NCBI RefSeq assembly: GCF_030063335.1 | Contig: NZ_JASISW010000009.1 | Span: 1 to 64,000 of the forward strand | Origin: Rhodococcus sp. G-MC3 | GTDB taxonomy: Bacteria; Actinomycetota; Actinomycetes; Mycobacteriales; Mycobacteriaceae | DNA: 64,000 nt | Direction of reading: 5' to 3' | Translations under genes and position numbers: made by a program | The notes under the pieces: generated by a model | Database searches by the model: none | Told to the model about the DNA's origin: nothing | Seen by the model: the letters and a program-made list of their open reading frames with translations, nothing else | Part shown: in pieces, positions 34,801 through 40,315 of the stretch | How the letters are laid out: every line of letters begins with the position of its first letter | How positions within the stretch are numbered: the first letter of the stretch is position 1

Positions 34801-34803
34801 TGA
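7867..34803 (+). CDS. Seven-module nonribosomal peptide synthetase with starter C domain and terminal thioesterase
   Basis: One uninterrupted reading frame of 8,978 residues. Domain order: C(start)-partial C | A1-T1 | C2-A2-T2 | C3-A3-T3-E3 | C4-A4-T4 | C5-A5-T5-E5 | C6-A6-T6 | C7-A7-T7 | TE. Phosphopantetheine serines are Ser1262, 2350, 3413, 4975, 6062, 7610 and 8671; the thioesterase nucleophile is Ser8806 in GWSLGG. A domains are complete (for example [11 protein letters not shown] at 868-878 in A1). Pocket codes read by eye give Ser for A2 and Thr for A5; the other five are unassigned, and A1 and A4 have the same code. The leading C domain implies an N-acyl (lipid) start, and epimerases after modules 3 and 5 imply D residues there. 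AAAGG precedes ATG 7867. No MbtH-like gene, acyl-ligase, transporter or tailoring enzyme flanks it directly. The product is therefore predicted as a lipoheptapeptide, released by hydrolysis or cyclisation. Confidence 0.96.
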   Translation: MRAAVSGESHGSLPPAGGSPDAFPLTSAQRGMWFAQQLAPEVPVCIAQYVDLRGELDLELLRKSSRTAGHEFQSAFIRLLEIDGEPLQVVDHGIDDSVDYLDLRGKEDSMAAAKAWIDENYTTPVDLMRDRLVSVWVIHVEDDRYLWYSKIHHVALDGYGAMTMVNRTAELYTAELEGREAKPAKAADLETLYHLDEQYRESSRFETDRDYWAEHVGGAQDGATLSNNPGPTVAASTLESAALSADVVEALENSDATKNATAAAVVIAAFACYLARMTGREEVLVNIPVSARTTAVLRRSGGMLVNVAPLTVRVIPGENVGDLVQKVQLKLMGALRHQRFSIEDIRRDLVGRGLASGLVGPMVNVMLFHQEIRLGPIIGEFNIVTSGPVEDLLVNIYQSGSPAKTFVDFRGNPNRYVDEDLAAHHRTFIEVVDAFVAASPHDSVDDVHPDSAALGRLRRVEHQQLRYWADVLGDAPDPARLYPAANGTGSRERSEVSVSVEGNVHRRLLAAATSQSSSVVVSVHVAVVALLARITGESDIAIGARTPHTNGNTVVLRGAIEPVDSFAGVADRLRVIDAGALSHAGVSLEAVAEAVGASVVGKSDLIRVLLAFGGTESPNDLDLVDLVIAVDERYDALGVPAGLTIRFVHDEADIGHSAMTVLGERLVRLLEASAHDSSTVIGDVELLSDSERELLVPVRGGVSVGGRLLSEVFASAVSVAGVDAVAIVSRDVSVSYGELDERSSRLASLLVSRGVGVGSFVALGLRRSVESVVAVWAVAKAGGAFLPVDPSYPVERVAHMLSDSGAVLGVTVSEYVGVLGEAGPGVGWIVLDGDDAVGDGVVGDGVVGDGVSAVWPVPSLDDAVYLIYTSGSTGVPKGVVVTHRGLGDMAELERVRFEVEPSSRTLSFASTSFDASVLELLLAFCGGATMVIAPTDVYGGVELAAVLAEQSVTHAFVTPAALASVDPVGLDALRVVVTGGDACGPELVERWAPGRQMFNAYGPTEATVFSSVSSALTAQKPVDIGSPITGSEQIVLDSRLRPVPVGVVGELYLAGPGVARGYHDRLGLTAERFVAAPFGSGGERMYRTGDLVRWSGVGGGEVAGGEGGVGALEYVGRSDFQVKVRGFRIELGEIDAVIAALPEVDFVATLGVDGPNGNTALVAYVHPVRERRIDTTVLRDAVANSLPAHMVPSAFVVLDEIPLTPAGKLDRRALPAPDLGSKTAYRAPRSEREHKIAGVFEDLLGGSAIGIDDSFFDLGGNSLVATRLVARVNAELGAGLRVLDLFEAPTVEALAVRAESTVGSSTRPALVPVVRPERVPLSQAQQRMWFINQFDTSSAAYNIPLAVSLTGVLDVEALGAAVSDVVARHESLRTTFPTVGELPFQLVGAVPGVFVFEVVDVAGDELAEHIAGDARRGFDVTIDSPFRASLYRVVDGDVADGNFVSDGVAGESHVDRFMLVIVVHHIAADGASMAPLAADVMVAYSARVAGVTPGWEPLAVQYADYAVWQGELLGDSDDAESLVSRQLAFWGEVLADVPDVLPLPIDRPRPSHQSILGATRTFEIPADLRSELARFGAAHDATLFMVVHSALAILLARLSGTQDIAIGTPIAGRGEAGLDNLVGMFVGTLVLRTEVSPHVSFTELLAATRAGDLAAFDNTDVPFEKLVDALAPSRSTDHSPLFQVLLEFQNNEAAQLELPGLQVGFEEIETGTTKFDLQLRVDEKATETGAPSAAFTYATELFDSSTIDKFVDRFLRLLRSIAESPDSAIRSLDILSSLERDTVLREWNSTERALPAVVGADPTLNTLFDLQVVRSPYSIALVFDDEHVTYQEFDERSNQLARHLVSLGVGPESHVGLAIRRSTDLLVGMYAIVKAGGAYVPIDPDHPVDRSAYVIDSAQPVCILTTSRDWINVAVATPVLAVDLIDVSDRDTSPLRPKDRLGNLSGRNTAYVIYTSGSTGRPKGVAVSHDAIVNRLLWMQNEYKLEPSDNVLQKTPATFDVSVWEFFWPLQIGAKLVIASADGHRDAQYLSRLILRERITTMHFVPSMLAVFVEGAHSDDCDSLRMVFCSGEALPPATVQNFFDFSSAALHNLYGPTEAAVDVTYYSCTSTDLTSVPIGAPVWNTRVFVLDASLQPAPIGAPGELYLAGVQLARGYVGRGDLTADRFVADPYGEPGARLYRTGDLVRWRADGNIEYIGRTDFQVKLRGLRIELNEVEAALLRHESVSQAVALVHSNQSTGEILVAYVVPVRGFEFDATAVVDSVAGSLPAYMVPSLLLELEEFPLNASGKLDRKLLPEPVFVLSNDDIVAPKNPIEEIIAAEFVDLLRPDHGDGAHIGVTQNFFAVGGNSLVAMRLIARINTALGSSLTVRDLFDSPTVRALAATVESQGYRTDPRPALVPVDRPDSIPVSLAQQRMWFMNQYDTSSAAYNVAFAMRMTGRLNLDALRSAVGDVIDRHESLRTVFPLTDDGPVQSILRPHQALPDLTPVHADTQARVIELVTEVAAAGFDVSSTVPVRARLIEIGENEHVLAFVVHHISSDGFSSAPLARDLIVAYSARTQGEAPRMEPLPVQYADYSLWQRAFLGSEADPSSLMSQQLAFWIDSLSGAPEVLELPTDRPRPAEASFNGKTVGFAIDTELHSRMAVLASSRDSSVFMIVHASLAVLLSSLSASTDISVGTPISGRGDAALDELVGMFVNTLVLRTEVSASATFDDLLADVRTTDLAAFTHADLPFERVVDALDPVRSTSYTPLFQVMLEFQHTDRPSIALPGLSVESMDLAHDIANFDLQLTVSEAFDEFGAQKGIEAEFRYATDLFDEATVAEFATRFQLILDAVTRDPGAAVGDIVLLSPQEYRDLAPVRGPASVPERSLPDILAAAVETAGRDADAIIFDDTVVSYDELDIRSSQLARVLADHGVGPGDVVALALPRSPETIVAMWATSKAGAAFLPVDPTYPEDRIRHMVIDSGATLGLTTTTNTAALAALSDSTVWIVLDDPRFQSSTAELSGLPITDADRVEPLRLGDAAYLIYTSGSTGLPKGVVVTHRGLANLAAEERIRFAVSPDSRTLAFASPSFDASILEFMLAFGSGATMVIAPPAMYGGPDLARLIADNDVTHAFVTPAALASVDPAGLTALRVIATGGDACPPELVAKWAPGRRMFNAYGPTEATIFSSISNQLLAGAAVDIGSPTIGFSEVVLDVRMKPVAVGVPGELYLAGPGLARGYHGRTALTSERFVADPFGEPGARMYRTGDVVRWNRAGALEFVGRSDSQVKVRGFRIELGEIDSVLAAHSDVEFVTTAGVTGPAGNTILVAYVLPVDGTNLDVSALRDHVAASLPAHMIPTSFVELTSIPLTPAGKLDKRALPEPTFDNRPDSTRAATSPVEKVLAGLFSEVLRIDHVGVDDSFFALGGDSIMSIQLVSRAKAAGLILSPRDVFERKTVSSLAEVALSADSASITVLEELPGGGIGDVPLTPIVSWMIDRTTSFDRHTQTALLTLPEDIEQSVLERTVQAVLDHHDMLRARLRHDEDWSMDVQPVSSIAAAAVIHHVTVESCTGDSFSSLAAAELDRAAGRLDPSAGVMIQFVWFDPGLDTNPDSTRGSGRLLIVAHHLVVDGVSWRILVPDLATAWSQLNAGQDAALLPVGTSMRRWAHGLTEKAAGRRAELPMWESTLAGDDPLIGSRALDRDVDVYATVEHVDVAVPVEVTEDLLTKLPEVFHGSVNDGLMAGLALAISVWRRSRGVESENALISLEAHGREDHVVPGADLARTVGWFTTIYPVRIALGDVDLDDAMSGGAAAGALIKSVKESLLAVPDHGIGYGMLRYLDSSSSELLARFASPQISFNYLGRYNTGVPENLTGVGWLPVENDAIGDVQNKDLPAAAVLDINAVTTAEVDGAVLKATFAFPSNVLARSEVEELTHLWVKALTALVGHARTPGAGGFTPSDLDLVALNQRSIDDVELRYPDLTDIWSMSPLQSGMLFHAELSDQTVDAYIVQLVIELTGTVDKARLHRATQTLLDRHPNLRAAFVHNLEGDSIQVVERAVRVPWHEIDLTHLSESDRSVELDAVMSSDRATRFNMADAPLLRFTFITLGDGQWRLVLTNHHILIDGWSTPLVIRDLLTLYATDSDTSVMPRVPAYRDYLGWMSQRNVTEARTAWIAALDGLSEPTLLTPIESRRQESSRAGNELTTLAASDTQRLRTMARERGVTVNTLVQAAWGTVLATLTGHTDVLFGATVSGRPPEINGIEAMIGLFINTLPVRVTLDANETLAEFIGRLQSEQAGLLDYHYLGLTEIQRAVGPVVAFDTLTVFESYPVDRAGFSDETDIAGLRVSNIIDGSDTAQYPLTLVAMVDDCLHIEARYLPELFAPTQVQSILARIMRVLEAFATQPNLKVGQLELLSDSERELLVPVRGGVSVGGRLLSEVFASAVSVAGVDAVAIVSRDVSVSYGELDERSSRLASLLVSRGVGVGSFVALGLRRSVESVVAVWAVAKAGGAFLPVDPSYPVERVAHMLSDSGAVLGVTVSEYVGVLGEAGPGVGWIVLDGDDAVGDGVVGDGVVGDGVSVVWPVPSLDDAAYLIYTSGSTGVPKGVVVAHRGLANVAEEERRTFGVSTQSRVLSFASTSFDASVLELLLAFCGGATMVIAPTDVYGGVELAAVLAEQSVTHAFVTPAALASVDPVGLDALRVVVTGGDACGPELVERWAPGRQLFNAYGPTEATVFASVSEPMTPGAAIAIGSPLLGFSVVVLDSRLRPVPVGVVGELYLAGPGVARGYHDRLGLTAERFVAAPFGSGGERMYRTGDLVRWSGVGGGEVAGGEGGVGALEYVGRSDFQVKVRGFRIELGEIDAVIAALPEVDFVATLGVDGPNGNTALVAYVHPVRERRIDATVLRDAVANSLPAHMVPSAFVVLDEIPLTPAGKLDRRALPAPDLGSRADRREPTTDTERIIASVFAEVLAVDSVGLDDNFFELGGDSLSATRVTSRVNSALGSGITVRALFEAPTVATLALRSSDAVANGTRPALAPVVRPERVPLSQAQQRMWFINQFDTSSAAYNIPLAVSLTGVLDIEALGAAVSDVVARHESLRTTFPTVGELPFQSIGEAPSGFVFDVVDVAEAGVSARILADASRGFDVTTDSPFRASLYRISDTQGFPDRQAVDERYVLAIVVHHIAADGASMAPLAGDVMVAYSSRAAGNAPEWAPLEVQYADFTLWQRSLLGDDDDPESLASKQLAFWSQTLADVPDVLPLPIDQPRPNQQSMRGASVSFEISANTHAALNSIARQGQSTMFMAVHAIWAMLMARLSGTQDIAIGTPIAGRGEAGLDNLVGMFVGTLVLRTEVSPHVSFTELLAATRAGDLAAFDNTDVPFEKLVDALAPSRSTDHSPLFQVLLEFQNNEVAQLELPGLRVEGLQFDAGVAKFDLQLTVSEKYDVDGAPAGITAAITYAVDLFEPSTVRRFADRFLALVDGVTSAPDSPVGDIEIVTPRELNSMVSEWNHPGAGPAADTLIRRFESVVARFPDATAVVFGADKLTYAQLDVRANRLARHLVSVGVEPESLVAVAMPRNADLVVALLAVLKAGGGYLPVDVTYPADRLTFMLDDASPVCVLSTVADIESVPTGGLAQVLIDDAETAALVETLSGEALTASDRHGEPTADSIAYVIYTSGSTGRPKGVQVTHSTVGTLFANTIDKFGFDETDVWTMFHSYAFDFSVWELWGPLLYGGTLVVVDYYTARSPELFRDLLVAEHVTVLNQTPTAFYQFAEADRSAPTDSERLSLRYVIFGGEALDLGQLGRWYARHSDTSPTLVNMYGITETTVHVSHLELDQEFAASASASVIGQAIPGLTVSVRDGRLRLVPPGVTGEMYVSGAQLSRGYLGRTALTATRFVADPESASGTRMYRTGDTARWNRDGQLEYLGRSDMQIQLHGFRIELGEIESALLACEGVAQSVVSVRDDGAGDRLVGYVVPEAGRTLDTAVILDEVGASLTSYMVPAALVVLAELPLTANGKLDRKVLPAPDFSARVTHSRAPATPVEEGLAALFAEVLGLDSVGVDDSFFALGGDSIMSIQLVSRAKAAGLIIAPRDVFERKTVAGLAEVVALAVDAPVIVLDELPGGGVGEMPLTPIVQWMLERSQEFGRYTQTALLQLPPAIERDVLEKTLQAVLDTHDMLRAQLSVGDDGVWTERVAPIGAVSAASVLHHVEVDDVVGEAFSLQAADELDAAADRLDPSSGRMIQMVWFQAPSGSGRLLVVAHHLVIDGVSWRILVPDLATAWSQVMAGTVPVLAETGTSMRRWSTALVEVAATRSDELPLWTAMLSEPDPVIGSRAIDPTVDVDSTVERIKVSLPVSVTERLLTRVPEAFHGSVNDGLLTGLALALIAWRQERGTTVDNALVSLEGHGREDAVVPGADLSRTLGWFTTIFPVRLRLDGIDIADAIAGGRSAGEAIKAIKEQLLAIPDHGIGYGMSRYLTDAGRDALGGFARPQISFNYLGRFATASSEGMEDVGWIPVSDSNLGDAQNPNMPVPALLDINAVTNTTSSGPVLDATFAFPSGVLTAPEVERLVELWTAALTALTTHADDPTSGGYTPSDLDLVEIDQPTIATLEDRFPGLDDVWSMSPLQSGLLFHARLAGEVDEQLDLGVDAYMVQLGLELRGLVDSRRMKAAAQTLLDRHANLRTAFVHGANGESLQVVQTGIDVPWTEVDLRGAPDADAALHSVLDADRAVRFALDSAPLLRFTLITKADGEWRLVLTNHHILLDGWSTPLLIKELLTLYATAGDDSMLPRVPAYRDYLSWMNKRDAEVSKAEWIRALSGVEEPTLLAGSDRGRQLSTTSVETTQSLSREATAALRDLAAHRGSTLNTIVQSAWGVVLAALTGRDDVVFGATVSGRPPEIPGIESMIGLFINTLPVRVRLDPAEAIGDLVDRIQVEQASLLDHHYLGLTDIQRAAGNGVSFDTLTVFESYPVDRAGLSEDTDIAGLRVADVLGTDAAHYPLTLVASIDDQLHLKAKYLPDLFSQSDVERIIARVERVLDAVVADDRMPLARVELLSESEHADLAPVHGPGGGSTVLLGHIFERAATVSRGRTALRFGDTSVGYDELDQRSSRLARMLLSRGVSAESFVALGLARSIESVVAVWAVAKTGAAFVPVDPGYPRDRIEHMVTDSGAAFGITASEHADALPTLSGSESWIVLDDESVANELIEFSALPLEASERVRGVDISSAAYAIYTSGSTGLPKGVVVTHSGLENFAEEQTARYDITPESKTLHVSSPSFDASVLEYLLAFGAGATMVIVPPTVYGGTELHDILSSEEVTHAFITPSALASVDPTGLDAFQHVVVGGEAVPAELVSKWAPGRRLYNGYGPTETTIMSNISDPLEAGSSLTIGGPIRAVREVVLDGRMRPVPVGVRGELYLAGAGLARGYHDRPALTAERFVADPFGEPGSRMYRTGDLVRWTPDYTVEYVGRSDFQVKVRGFRIELGEIDAVLASHPAVDFVATVGAESPSGATVLVAYVRASEMDAALDHSALTAHAAASLPGHMVPSIIVQLTSIPLTPVGKLDRRALPAPEFTSAASEYVAPRTPAEIAVAEVFADTLGSDRVGALDNFFDRGGDSLSATRVIARINSALGTSLGVRAIFESPTVAALAALASDSGTGSGRPVLRAGERPSNVPLSLAQQRMWFINRFDPSSPAYNVPLVVKLTGTLDIEALGSAVADLLERHESLRTTFPSVGEGPVQLIHAASDVLPELDVSTVEEGALAESIGAFAGRGFDVTSEIPIRLAVYRVASPQEETTHVLAVVVHHIAADGASMAPLARDVMVAYSARTGNAAPAWEPLPVQYADYTLWQRELLGDESDPASVASSQLAYWRTALQGVPDLLPLPTDRQRPTTQNFHGGRVKFDIDAALHGRIAAYAQTRRATMFMVVHGAFAATLARLSGTDDIAITTPVAGRGDAALDDLIGMFVNTLVLRTVVDGAESFESLLDRVVDEDLKAFEHNEIPFERVVEVLNPVRSTSYSPLSQVALSFQNNTEARLELPGLTVEGFDFDVPVAKQDLQLLLSENFGEMGEPSGISGAFDYATSLFDSSTVQSFADRFVRILDAVVSDAAAPVGDIDILGDTERPLLAPARGVDGRQPRTWPEILYAAAAANPDGTAVEFGDIALSYRDLDQWSTRIARLLIDFGVGPETYVALALPRSVESILSIWAVAKTGAAFLPVDPNYPSDRIAHMLDDSRAPIGLTVHAHREALPDTVTWLVVDDPDFAADIKRYPTDPVRDTDRTADLHLDNPAYLIYTSGSTGRPKGVAVRHRGLSNLEDEVTLRFHPRIDSRVSHIASPSFDASVYELTMAFGVGATLVIVPPGIFGGDELADLLEDKHVTHAFLTPAALSSIEGDRLPEVEVLALGGEACTPELVARWAKGRMMFNGYGPTETTIQASVGGPLVPGKIVDAGSPAIGFRFLVLDSRLRPVPGGVPGELYIAGPGTARGYLHRLGLTAERFVADPLGEPGERMYRTGDVVRWTPDRKIEFVGRSDFQVKVRGFRIELGEIDTVLTEHPALNFAATIGHLAPSGDTVLVSYVRVIQGASVEITELVDHVAALLPRHMVPTAILVLDEIPLTPVGKLDRRALPVPELTVSTVPYRAPSTATEQAVVDVFAEILGVDRIGLDDNFFDLGGTSLVATRVVPALETATGVRVPLQSLFLDPTAGGLAARIDGDSKTGSSGLDSAFGVVIPLRPQGTGIPLFCIHPGIGLSWGYAGIVRHLADDRPVYGLQLPTISEGGTFDSIQSLAHRYASEIRRVQPEGPYNLLGWSLGGAIAHAVAVDLRESGSGVDSVTIMDSYVEGDGDAPAGRLTVEELLAGLGVDVAPEAADSPLTYEGAVELLNQSFGQETGLTPAHLERINDGFANSTEIMGNFEPGVYDGDVLFFAAAQGSGDGIDRDPLQWNQFVTGKIDVRTIDCAHNQMIEPEVLTEIGAALEKYLSN
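7924..9900 (+). other. NRPS starter condensation domain plus extra partial C domain
   Basis: Residues ~20-445 form a full condensation domain with the active motif HHVALDG (152-158) and no upstream A or T domain. This is the arrangement of lipo-initiating C domains, which take an acyl group from acyl-CoA or an acyl carrier. Residues ~462-678 then resemble only the second half of another C domain: QLRYWADVL, the [15 protein letters not shown] helix and DIAIGARTP. The first half, with its HHxxxDG motif, is absent. This second piece is probably non-catalytic and may be a structural linker or the remnant of a deleted module. Confidence 0.8.
9919..11528 (+). repeat. Long direct repeat, copy 1 (A1 domain)
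   Basis: Collinear with 21058-22667 at a constant offset of 11,139 bp with no indel. Read side by side the two copies are nearly identical, except for two diverged islands (about 10505-10610 and 10860-10975). The same offset continues into the next C domain (11782-12020 against 22921-23159). After a 24-bp length change, 12661-12963 matches 23776-24078. The conserved tracts are unusually rich in G and T on the coding strand compared with neighbouring modules. Confidence 0.9.
9919..11770 (+). other. NRPS module 1: A1-T1
   Basis: Adenylation domain with all core motifs, followed by a carrier domain with [13 protein letters not shown] (Ser1262). The ten pocket positions read by eye as DALVVGAVFK. 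This has some likeness to aromatic-residue codes such as DALVTGAVVK but is not an exact match to any code I know, so the substrate is not called. A glycine-rich insert ([14 protein letters not shown]) lies between the A7 and A8 motifs, and a GDGVV-type repeat precedes A3. Almost the whole domain is duplicated as A4. Confidence 0.75.
11782..15030 (+). other. NRPS module 2: C2-A2-T2, serine
   Basis: The condensation domain has HHIAADG at residues 1464-1470 and belongs to the type following an L-residue (no epimerase upstream). The A2 pocket begins at Asp2000-Val2001...Trp2004 ([11 protein letters not shown]) and reads DVWHFSLVDK, the classic serine code known from EntF. The carrier serine is Ser2350 in [11 protein letters not shown]. 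Serine at position 2 is the best-supported specificity in this enzyme, along with threonine at position 5. Confidence 0.85.
15055..19640 (+). other. NRPS module 3: C3-A3-T3-E3, D-residue
   Basis: C domain motif HHISSDG (2536-2542). The A3 pocket reads DALVAGAIFK by eye, close to A1/A4 but distinct, and is unassigned. The carrier has GGDSIMSIQ (Ser3413), the form usual before epimerases. The epimerase is complete with [13 protein letters not shown] (from 3609), [19 protein letters not shown] and [10 protein letters not shown], so the residue added here should become D. Confidence 0.85.
19740..22900 (+). other. NRPS module 4: C4-A4-T4
   Basis: C4 begins [15 protein letters not shown] and has HHILIDG (4104-4110), the form of condensation domains that accept a D-configured donor, as expected after E3. 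The A4 pocket reads DALVVGAVFK, identical to A1, so modules 1 and 4 should load the same amino acid. The carrier serine is Ser4975 in [10 protein letters not shown]. Confidence 0.8.
21058..22667 (+). repeat. Long direct repeat, copy 2 (A4 domain)
   Basis: Second copy of the A-domain repeat at 9919-11528. The diverged islands here are about 21644-21740 and 22000-22110. Both ends of the tract are sharp: the match begins at GAGTTGTTGTCGG and stops after CTAGGCAG, four codons past the end of the A domain. This is the pattern expected of gene conversion between modules or recent A-domain replacement. Confidence 0.9.
22921..27630 (+). other. NRPS module 5: C5-A5-T5-E5, D-threonine
   Basis: C5 has HHIAADG (5169-5175). 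The A5 pocket starts at Asp5708-Phe5709...Trp5712 ([11 protein letters not shown]) and reads DFWNIGMVHK, the standard threonine code. The carrier (Ser6062, GGDSIMSIQ) precedes a complete epimerase with [13 protein letters not shown] (from 6252), EGHGRED and [10 protein letters not shown]. The expected residue is D-Thr or D-allo-Thr depending on the starting stereochemistry; E domains invert only C-alpha, so L-Thr would give D-allo-Thr. Confidence 0.85.
27670..30800 (+). other. NRPS module 6: C6-A6-T6
   Basis: C6 opens [16 protein letters not shown] and has HHILLDG (6752-6758), again the D-donor type that fits the upstream epimerase. The A6 pocket reads about DALIVGGIMK by eye and is unassigned. 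The carrier motif is [13 protein letters not shown] (Ser7610), with Arg where most carriers have Leu before GGDS. Confidence 0.75.
30820..34000 (+). other. NRPS module 7: C7-A7-T7
   Basis: C7 has HHIAADG (7798-7804). The A7 pocket reads about DAYLAGGIQK by eye and is unassigned. The carrier motif is [13 protein letters not shown] (Ser8671). The T7 domain leads straight into the thioesterase, so this module adds the last residue. Confidence 0.75.
34015..34803 (+). other. NRPS terminal thioesterase domain
   Basis: About 260 residues of type-I thioesterase (alpha/beta hydrolase). It opens with [17 protein letters not shown]; the nucleophile elbow is GWSLGG (Ser8806), the acid is probably Asp in TIMDSY, and the catalytic His is in [11 protein letters not shown] near the end. 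It resembles EntF/SrfAC-type release domains. Sequence alone does not say whether it hydrolyses the chain or cyclises it, for example onto Ser2 or Thr5. Confidence 0.88.
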
Positions 34804-34887
34804 TTGTGTCTTTGTGTACTGAAATCGGCGCGCGAGTAATACGATTGCCCGCATCATTCGAATAATTTGTCCGACAACGGTCTGGGG

Positions 34888-35502
34888 ATGCCTGTGAAGA
34901 AAATGAAGTCAGTGACGACGATGGCGGTCGCGGTTTTGGCTGCCACTTCGGTGACGATCGCGGTCGGAGCCGGCACAGCCAATGCGGACCCGACAGAATC
35001 TGTCGGCTACCAAACCTCGGTCACCACCGAAGGCGCGGTCAGTACTGTCCTCGATGCGGGTGCTTTTCGCATCGAGCAGTCCAGTAACACCGTCGATGTC
35101 GTGGGCAGTTCAGGAATGGTACTGGCGAGTCTGCCCCTGACATATTTCCTCAACGGCGCAACGTATTCGATTGCTCCGGTGCTCCAGGGGGATCGTCAAC
35201 TGCTCCTGACGCCTCAGCCTGCGTCACTGGTCAACGAGGTGGCCGGGCCGGTGAGCAAGCAGGCCGCACTCGACAACATGATCAATCAGATCGTTATCGG
35301 CTACACCAACGGCGGCGCGATGGGCACCGCGGTCGGGGCTGGACTCGGATTTGCGATCGGGTGCGTGTCGATCTTCCCTAACTTCATCGCAGGGTGCATC
35401 ATCGGAACCGCTATCGGTGTCGTGGCGGGGACGATCATCGGCACACTGAATGCCAATCCAAATGTTCAGCCAGCGGTGTTCGAGTACTTCACCGCTCCCT
35501 GA
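34888..35502 (+). CDS. Small secreted protein with glycine-zipper segment
   Basis: A 204-residue protein starting MPVKKMKSV, with a Sec signal peptide cleaved after TANA (mature start about DPTES). The mature part is a beta-rich ~120-residue region with no recognised motif. A C-terminal hydrophobic stretch rich in GxxxG (AMGTAVGAGLGFAIG...GTAIGVVAGTIIGTL) contains two Cys that may pair. Glycine zippers of this kind insert in or pack against membranes. GTG at 34894, with GGGG 6 bp upstream, is an alternative start. It lies 84 bp after the NRPS in the same direction with no obvious terminator between, so it may be cotranscribed. I do not recognise a function; similar small secreted proteins are common in rhodococci. 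Confidence 0.75.
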   Translation: MPVKKMKSVTTMAVAVLAATSVTIAVGAGTANADPTESVGYQTSVTTEGAVSTVLDAGAFRIEQSSNTVDVVGSSGMVLASLPLTYFLNGATYSIAPVLQGDRQLLLTPQPASLVNEVAGPVSKQAALDNMINQIVIGYTNGGAMGTAVGAGLGFAIGCVSIFPNFIAGCIIGTAIGVVAGTIIGTLNANPNVQPAVFEYFTAP

Positions 35503-35520
35503 CTCGCAGATCGACCCGAA

Positions 35521-35558
35521 AAGGGGCGGTAAGACGCAGTGCGTCCTACCGCCCCTTT
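35521..35558. terminator. Bidirectional rho-independent terminator
   Basis: Perfect 9-bp stem GGGGCGGTA (35523-35531) / TACCGCCCC (35547-35555). The loop itself contains GACGCA/TGCGTC pairing. AA lies on one side and TTT on the other. It sits between the end of the secreted-protein gene and the end of the convergent aminodeoxychorismate synthase gene and should stop transcription from both sides. Confidence 0.88.
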
Positions 35559-35579
35559 CGTATCGGAATTCCTGCGTCG

Positions 35580-37622
35580 TCAGCTAGTGTGTCTCGCCAA
35601 CGCGCGGCGCATGGACACCGCTTTGACCATGGTTTCTTCGAATTCTTCTTCAGGATCCGACAGAGCAACGATGGCACCCCCGACTCCGAAGGTGACGTCG
35701 TGTTCGGTCGACACGATCGTCCTGATGACGATCGAGAAGTCGGCCGTGCCGGTGAGCGAGAAGTATCCGATCGCGCCCGAGTACACACCGCGAGGGCCGT
35801 CCTCCAGCTTGTCGATGATGGCCATCGTTCGGATTTTCGGCGCACCGGTCATCGACCCCCCGGGAAACGCAGCACTGACGCAATCGACAGCCGATGTGTC
35901 ATCGCGAAGCCTGCCCCTGACGGTGGAGACCAGTTGATGAACGGGCGCATATGTCTCGACGTCGAACAATTTGGGCACATGGACCGAACCAGGCACGCAC
36001 ACCCGGGCCAGATCGTTTCGGACCAGATCGACAATCATCAAATTCTCGGCTTTGTCCTTCTCGTTCGCGAGCAGATCGCTTCGCAGCAACGAGTCCTCTT
36101 CCGGAGTCCGGCCGCGAGGACGTGTGCCCTTGATTGGCTTCGACTCCACGATTCGGTCGGCGTCGATTCGAAGAAATCTTTCGGGTGATGCACTCGAGAC
36201 GGAGAGATCGTCGAAACCGAGAAACGCGCTGTAGGGCGTCGGATTGATTTCTCGAAGGTAAGAATACGTGCCGAATGCATCGATGGGCCCGGGAAAGGTG
36301 GCGCTGTTGGTCAGGCAGACCTCATATGTCTCGCCCGATCGAATTTCGGCCAGGCACTGCTCGATCAGAGCAAGGTAGTGCTCACGGTCGTGGCGCAGCG
36401 GAAGTTCGGTGTCGAACTGCGGTGCGATGAGAGGTGATTGGTATGACGGCAGGGCTTTGCCACCATCGCGAAGACTGGCGAGCGACGCGGTGATCGAATC
36501 AAACCAGTTCGCAGCCTCAGGGTCCGTGTGGTCGACCACAAGTGCCATCGCATAACAGGTTCCGGTGTTGTGGTCGAAAACTAGCGCGCGGTCCGCGAAC
36601 ACCAGGGATGCGTCGGGTGTCGGCGCGGTGTGGACCAACTGACCGCCGACGTCTGCTTTCAGTTCGTACCCGAGGTATCCCACGTACCCGAGCGCGAAGG
36701 AGAAGGGAAGATCGTGAAGTGGGGGAGTGGCTCTGTTCTCGAGTTGCTGATTCAGATAATCGAAGACCGTCGAATCGACCGAGTGGACGGTTCCGTCCGG
36801 TCGATGGACATCGACCCGTCGTTCGCCGACCCGATACGTGATGTACTCCGCGAGCGGACCGGAAGAATCTCCCATGATCGTGAACCGGGAATCCGGCTCG
36901 ACGGCCGCGCTTCCATCTAGCCAAAAACTGTTCGGTCCCGACGCGAACAGAGCTCCGAAAACCTGTTCAGTATCGAAATCGCCTTCGATGCAGCGAGTTT
37001 CGATGACATACGGCGACTGTTCCGCTACCGGTGCCGCAGCACCGAACGAGCGCGTCAAATCACGGAAGTTGGAGAGCAATTTGCGGCCGTACTCAGTGCT
37101 GATCGACTCTGGATGAAATTGAACTCCCCACATCGGCCGGCTCCGGTGCCTGACGGCCATGATGATTCCGTCGGCCGTCCATGCACACGGCTCCAGCTCG
37201 TCGGGAAGTTCCAGCGCAGTCAGCGAATGGTATCGGACCACGGAGTAGGGAGACGGGATGTCCTCGAAGAGATCCGTCCCGGTGTGGGTGATCTCCGAGA
37301 CTCGGCCGTGCATCGGAACCGGCGCCAGATCGACCCGTCCGCCCAGCAACTGGCACAGGGCTTGGTGTCCCAGGCACACGCCGAGCAAGGGAAGCTGACT
37401 GTCGAGAACTGCACGCGCACTGATCCCCAGGTCATGTGGAGTCGATGGCCGTCCGGGCCCGGGCGAGACGACGATGTTGTCGAAGCTGTCCAGTTCGAGC
37501 GAATCCCAGTCCACATCGTTGCGGACGACCACTGGAGGGGTTCCGTTGACTTCACACAGCAAGCTATAGAGGTTGTATGTGAACGAGTCGTAATTGTCGA
37601 TCAACAGAGTGCGCACTGCCAT
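35580..37622 (-). CDS. Fused aminodeoxychorismate synthase (PabA-PabB; PapA-like)
   Basis: A 680-residue fusion that makes 4-amino-4-deoxychorismate from chorismate and glutamine. Residues ~1-195 are a class-I glutamine amidotransferase with the oxyanion motif SPGPGRP, nucleophile Cys83 in GVCLGHQ, and His/Glu in QFHPES. Residues ~210-680 are the chorismate-binding domain with PIKGTRPRG, FPGGSMTGAPKIRT and GGAIVALSDPEEEFEET. The Lys in PIKGT is diagnostic of aminodeoxychorismate rather than anthranilate synthases. ATG 37622 has TAGGTGA just upstream; GTG 37631, directly abutting the previous stop codon, is an alternative. The fused form occurs in antibiotic pathways (PapA, CmlB) and in some primary folate pathways. 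The partner gene favours the former. Confidence 0.9.
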   Translation of the reverse strand: MAVRTLLIDNYDSFTYNLYSLLCEVNGTPPVVVRNDVDWDSLELDSFDNIVVSPGPGRPSTPHDLGISARAVLDSQLPLLGVCLGHQALCQLLGGRVDLAPVPMHGRVSEITHTGTDLFEDIPSPYSVVRYHSLTALELPDELEPCAWTADGIIMAVRHRSRPMWGVQFHPESISTEYGRKLLSNFRDLTRSFGAAAPVAEQSPYVIETRCIEGDFDTEQVFGALFASGPNSFWLDGSAAVEPDSRFTIMGDSSGPLAEYITYRVGERRVDVHRPDGTVHSVDSTVFDYLNQQLENRATPPLHDLPFSFALGYVGYLGYELKADVGGQLVHTAPTPDASLVFADRALVFDHNTGTCYAMALVVDHTDPEAANWFDSITASLASLRDGGKALPSYQSPLIAPQFDTELPLRHDREHYLALIEQCLAEIRSGETYEVCLTNSATFPGPIDAFGTYSYLREINPTPYSAFLGFDDLSVSSASPERFLRIDADRIVESKPIKGTRPRGRTPEEDSLLRSDLLANEKDKAENLMIVDLVRNDLARVCVPGSVHVPKLFDVETYAPVHQLVSTVRGRLRDDTSAVDCVSAAFPGGSMTGAPKIRTMAIIDKLEDGPRGVYSGAIGYFSLTGTADFSIVIRTIVSTEHDVTFGVGGAIVALSDPEEEFEETMVKAVSMRRALARHTS

Positions 37623-37631
37623 CGTCGTCAC

Positions 37632-37946
37632 CTATCCACGATCGCCCGCGGTGGAATCCGCCTCGATGATGAGGTCTTCCACTCGGCAAGCCTCGGCTAT
37701 GAGTAGTTCGTACACCGAGGCCAGAAAATCCTCGGACATGCCATGTTCCCGCGCGAAGTCACGAGCGCGTTCTTGTACGACGCCTACGCGACCCGGTTGC
37801 ATCATCGGAATCTCGAACTCGCTCTTCACGAGTGCAACACGCGAGCAAATCTCGATGCGTTCTCTGATGCACTCACGTAGTCGCTCGTCCACGGCATCGA
37901 GGTCTCGGCGTAGCGACGTCAAGTGAATGCCATGCTCGTCGATCAC
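37632..37946 (-). CDS. Chorismate-mutase-fold protein, PapB/CmlD-like aminodeoxychorismate mutase
   Basis: A 104-residue all-helical AroQ-type mutase. The first helix carries LRRDLDAVDERL, then RIEICSRVALVKSE, and the loop and helix IPMMQPGRVGVVQERA. The C-terminal helix has the pattern FLASVYELLIAEACRVEDLI. The PMMQPxRV loop and CRVEDL end are what I recall of PapB/CmlD enzymes, which convert 4-amino-4-deoxychorismate to 4-amino-4-deoxyprephenate, rather than of ordinary chorismate mutases. The gene ends right at the start of the synthase gene, so the two are translationally coupled and should act consecutively. The next steps (PapC-type dehydrogenase, transaminase) are not in the window. 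Confidence 0.8.
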   Translation of the reverse strand: MIDEHGIHLTSLRRDLDAVDERLRECIRERIEICSRVALVKSEFEIPMMQPGRVGVVQERARDFAREHGMSEDFLASVYELLIAEACRVEDLIIEADSTAGDRG

Positions 37947-38027
37947 GTGTCGTCGCCCCCTTGGTCCACTGTCGATTTCCTGCCTCGCTCTACTACGGCA
38001 GTTGACAAATTGATCGTCCTCTCGGCG

Positions 38028-38048
38028 TCGATCGTTACCTTCGATCGA
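38028..38048. promoter_or_regulatory. Inverted repeat upstream of the papB-like gene
   Basis: Perfect 7-bp arms TCGATCG (38028-38034) and CGATCGA (38042-38048) around a 7-base spacer, about 80 bp before the mutase gene. It lies in the 234-bp stretch that must hold the promoter of the pap-like pair. A dimeric regulator could bind here; no regulator gene is adjacent. Confidence 0.4.
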
Positions 38049-38174
38049 ATAGCAGGATCACCATAATTGCATTTACTTGTGGCAGTGGCATCCCGACTAC
38101 CCGGGAGTCGGACAATTGTTTTCGTATCGACGCCGAACTGGCTCTCGAAACAAACCGCATGATCTGAAACCAAC

Positions 38175-38217
38175 AAAAAACTGCGCCGTACGAATGTTTT
38201 CAATTCGTGCGGCGCAG
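38175..38217 (-). terminator. Rho-independent terminator of rbpA
   Basis: 15-bp stem CTGCGCCGTACGAAT (38181-38195) / ATTCGTGCGGCGCAG (38203-38217) with a single G-T wobble and a 7-base loop. On the minus strand it is followed by TTTTTTG. It lies 18 bp beyond the rbpA stop codon. Confidence 0.9.
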
Positions 38218-38234
38218 CTATTCGGATTGCGGAG

Positions 38235-38573
38235 TCAGGCTCCGCGGCGCTTTACCTTCAAAAGGTCCATTCTTTCCTTCAGCAACTCCTCGAGCTCCTC
38301 GACGGACCGCCGCTCGAGCAACATGTCCCAGTGAGTGCGGGGAGGCTTGACCTTCTTCGCCTCGGGCGCGGTGCCCTCGAGCAAGGAACCTTCCAAGCCG
38401 TTGCGGCAGGCCCACGTGCCGGGAATCTCTGCATCGTCGGCGAATGGGATATCGAACTCTTCGCCATTGTCGCAGCGGTAGCGAGCAACCCGACGAGGCG
38501 CGAGATCGTGGTCACGATCGGTCTCGTAGCTCACGGCTCCGAGTCGACTGCCCCTTAGTACGCGATCTGCCAT
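38235..38573 (-). CDS. rbpA: RNA polymerase-binding protein RbpA
   Basis: A 112-residue actinobacterial transcription factor that binds RNA polymerase and group 1/2 sigma factors and stabilises open complexes. The sequence is strongly conserved: MADRVLRGSRLGAVSYETD at the N-terminal tail, the zinc-ribbon-like core with RYRCDNGEEF, DDAEIPGTWACRNG, and the C-terminal sigma-interaction segment KPPRTHWDMLLERRS. ATG 38573 follows GGAGAGGA. A sigma-R/H-type promoter is visible upstream and a terminator downstream, so it is transcribed alone. In M. tuberculosis it lies convergent to the lnt-ppm1 gene; here ~31 kb separate it from lnt. Confidence 0.97.
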   Translation of the reverse strand: MADRVLRGSRLGAVSYETDRDHDLAPRRVARYRCDNGEEFDIPFADDAEIPGTWACRNGLEGSLLEGTAPEAKKVKPPRTHWDMLLERRSVEELEELLKERMDLLKVKRRGA

Positions 38574-38689
38574 TATGAAGTCCTCTCCCTCGATAGTGCG
38601 TGTTCGTCCACGGCCCGAAGGTCACCCTTCCGGTCCGGTGCTGTGCGGCGCGCAGACTTCACGCGAGCTGCACTCGACTCACAGATTGT

Positions 38690-38718
38690 TCAACGCGCGT
38701 TCGGTTCGAATCGTTCCC
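38690..38718 (-). promoter_or_regulatory. SigR/SigH-type promoter of rbpA
   Basis: On the minus strand GGGAAC (38718-38713) and CGTTGA (38695-38690) are separated by 17 bp. This matches the sigma-R/sigma-H consensus GGGAAY-N16-18-CGTT used in the thiol-oxidative stress response. It would give a leader of about 110 bases before rbpA. Streptomyces rbpA is a known sigma-R target, which supports the reading. Confidence 0.7.
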
Positions 38719-38795
38719 GGTTCGGCCGACGACACGGATGGCTCCGCGCACACGTCCGCGTTATTCTACCGCGTCGCCGACGTAGGCTCGGGACC

Positions 38796-39128
38796 ATGTC
38801 TGTGAAGTCGCGCCGGGTCCACGCGTGTGCATGGTGCGGCCGTGAGGTCGCCGACTCGGAAATGGGTCGTCGCCGACGGTATTGCCGACAATCCTGCAGG
38901 CAGCGGGCCTACGAGCATCGAAGCGCAGTGAAGGGGACGTCGATTCCCGAGGATGCAGTCGTGTTGTCCGCGGACGAGGCGTCTGCACTCGTCGACCGAA
39001 TGTTCGAGGTGCGATGTGCTGCCGAAGACGTGGCAACGGCCGTGAACGAGGGTGCTGAGTCGAACGAACTCGCGCTGATGTGCGCCGATTTGGTGACCCG
39101 AGCCAAGGACGCCGAGCGGCTCCGCTGA
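38796..39128 (+). CDS. Small zinc-ribbon protein of unknown function
   Basis: A 110-residue basic protein. The N-terminal third has a probable zinc-binding site, CAWCGREV followed by YCRQSCRQRAYEHR (Cys-x2-Cys ... Cys-x3-Cys). The rest is predicted helical and acidic. Similar short proteins with this CRQSCRQRAYE motif are widespread in actinobacteria without assigned function; a DNA- or RNA-contacting role is a guess from the basic Cys-rich head. It is divergent from rbpA and shares the 222-bp intergenic region with it. ATG 38796 is the first in-frame start before the conserved Cys cluster. Confidence 0.75.
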   Translation: MSVKSRRVHACAWCGREVADSEMGRRRRYCRQSCRQRAYEHRSAVKGTSIPEDAVVLSADEASALVDRMFEVRCAAEDVATAVNEGAESNELALMCADLVTRAKDAERLR

Positions 39129-39317
39129 AAACTCGCGGGACGGGCAGCAACGTGGTCGGGAACCGGACACTCCGCGCTTACGGCGAATGGCCGGTGCACG
39201 TATATGACGGCCCACTGCAGCCCTAGCAGCAGATTCGGGCATATCGGTCGTCTGAAGGGCACAATGGTGGCGATCGCACGGCAGTGCGGCGCGAAAATGC
39301 GAGAGTGAAGGATTTTC

Positions 39318-39773
39318 ATGGCTTTCTGGGACCAATTGAAGGCGAAAGCCACCGAACTCAACGGGCAACTTCAGACCAAGACCGTCCAGTTCAAGAACAA
39401 GGAATTTGCCAACGGCAGCATGGCGATGTGCGCACTGATCGCCGCCGCGGACGGAAAAATCGACCCTGCCGAACGTCAGAAGACAGCCGCGTTGATCGCA
39501 AGCAACGAAGCACTCAAGGTGTTCCCACCGGACGAGTTGCGTCAGAAGTTCGATTGGTACTGCGACAAACTCGACGGAGATTTCGACTTCGGCAAGGTCG
39601 AAGCTACAGCAACGATCGGAAAGTTGAAGAGCAAACCGGATCAGGCTCGCGCGGTGATCCAGATCGGCATCATCATCGGCGGCGCCGATGGGCTGTTCGA
39701 TGACCACGAGAAGACTGCGGTTCGCAATGCCTGCTTCGCTGTGGGCATCGACCCGGTCGAATTCGAACTGTGA
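39318..39773 (+). CDS. TerB family protein
   Basis: A 151-residue helical protein of the TerB (tellurite resistance B) family. The typical acidic metal-binding segments are present: ALIAAADGKIDPAERQ in the first half and IIIGGADGLFDDHEKTAVR in the second, an internal two-fold repeat. These form the calcium-binding fold linked to Ter stress-response complexes. AAGGA lies just before ATG 39318. No other ter genes are near, so this is a stand-alone paralogue, usual for rhodococci. The cellular role is unknown. Confidence 0.88.
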   Translation: MAFWDQLKAKATELNGQLQTKTVQFKNKEFANGSMAMCALIAAADGKIDPAERQKTAALIASNEALKVFPPDELRQKFDWYCDKLDGDFDFGKVEATATIGKLKSKPDQARAVIQIGIIIGGADGLFDDHEKTAVRNACFAVGIDPVEFEL

Positions 39774-39799
39774 CGCTCGGACCCGTCTAGTCTGAGCCG

Positions 39800-40288
39800 A
39801 TGGCAGCACACGAGGACGACGATCAGACTGCATGGAACAGCAAGGTACGCAACGAAACTCCGACACAGCAGTTGGACAGGAATTGGTTGGAGCTTCTGCA
39901 AGAGCTGAGGGTTGTACAAACCGGTGTTCAGCTTCTGACTGGCTTCCTGCTCACTGTGCCGTTTCAGAGTCGCTTCGACGATCTGTCGACAACCGGGCAC
40001 GTGGTGTACTTGTTTACAGTGTCCGCATCGATCATGGCGACGATATTGCTCGTCGCCCCGGTCGGTATGCACCGCTTGCTGTTTCGTCGACGAGCGCTCG
40101 GCGTGCTGGTACGAGTCGGCAATCGCCTCGCGATCAGCGGACTGATCATGTTGGGGGTTACCCTTGTCGGGGCCGTGGCGTTGACGTTCGAGATCGTTCT
40201 CGGTCTCAGCGCCGCCGCCCCGGCCGCGGCTGTCGTGGGGCTGATCCTTGTGGGGCTGTGGTTCGTTCTTCCACGCGCCTACCGTTGA
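39800..40288 (+). CDS. DUF6328 family membrane protein
   Basis: A 162-residue inner-membrane protein. A ~30-residue polar head is followed by LLQELRVVQTGVQLLTGFLLTVPFQ, the hallmark of the DUF6328 family. Three further hydrophobic helices end in WFVLPRAYR. Function is unknown. The gene follows terB after 26 bp in the same direction and may be cotranscribed. Confidence 0.82.
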   Translation: MAAHEDDDQTAWNSKVRNETPTQQLDRNWLELLQELRVVQTGVQLLTGFLLTVPFQSRFDDLSTTGHVVYLFTVSASIMATILLVAPVGMHRLLFRRRALGVLVRVGNRLAISGLIMLGVTLVGAVALTFEIVLGLSAAAPAAAVVGLILVGLWFVLPRAYR

Positions 40289-40290
40289 GT

Positions 40291-40315
40291 CGCTGACGGG
40301 GCAACCCGGTCAGCG
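40291..40315. terminator. Hairpin between convergent genes
   Basis: CGCTGACGGG (40291-40300) pairs with CCCGGTCAGCG (40305-40315), leaving a GCAA tetraloop and one bulged base. It begins three bases after the membrane protein ends and overlaps the stop codon of the amidase. There is no T-run, so efficiency as an intrinsic terminator is doubtful. Confidence 0.5.

Noticed and set aside
35580..37622. Anthranilate synthase
   Set aside because: The chorismate-binding domain has PIKGT with the Lys typical of aminodeoxychorismate synthases, and the coupled gene is an aminodeoxychorismate-mutase-like protein rather than a trp gene.
38695..38720. tRNA T-arm-like GGTTCGAATCG
   Set aside because: No cloverleaf can be built around it; the stretch is better explained as the sigma-R/H promoter spacer of rbpA.
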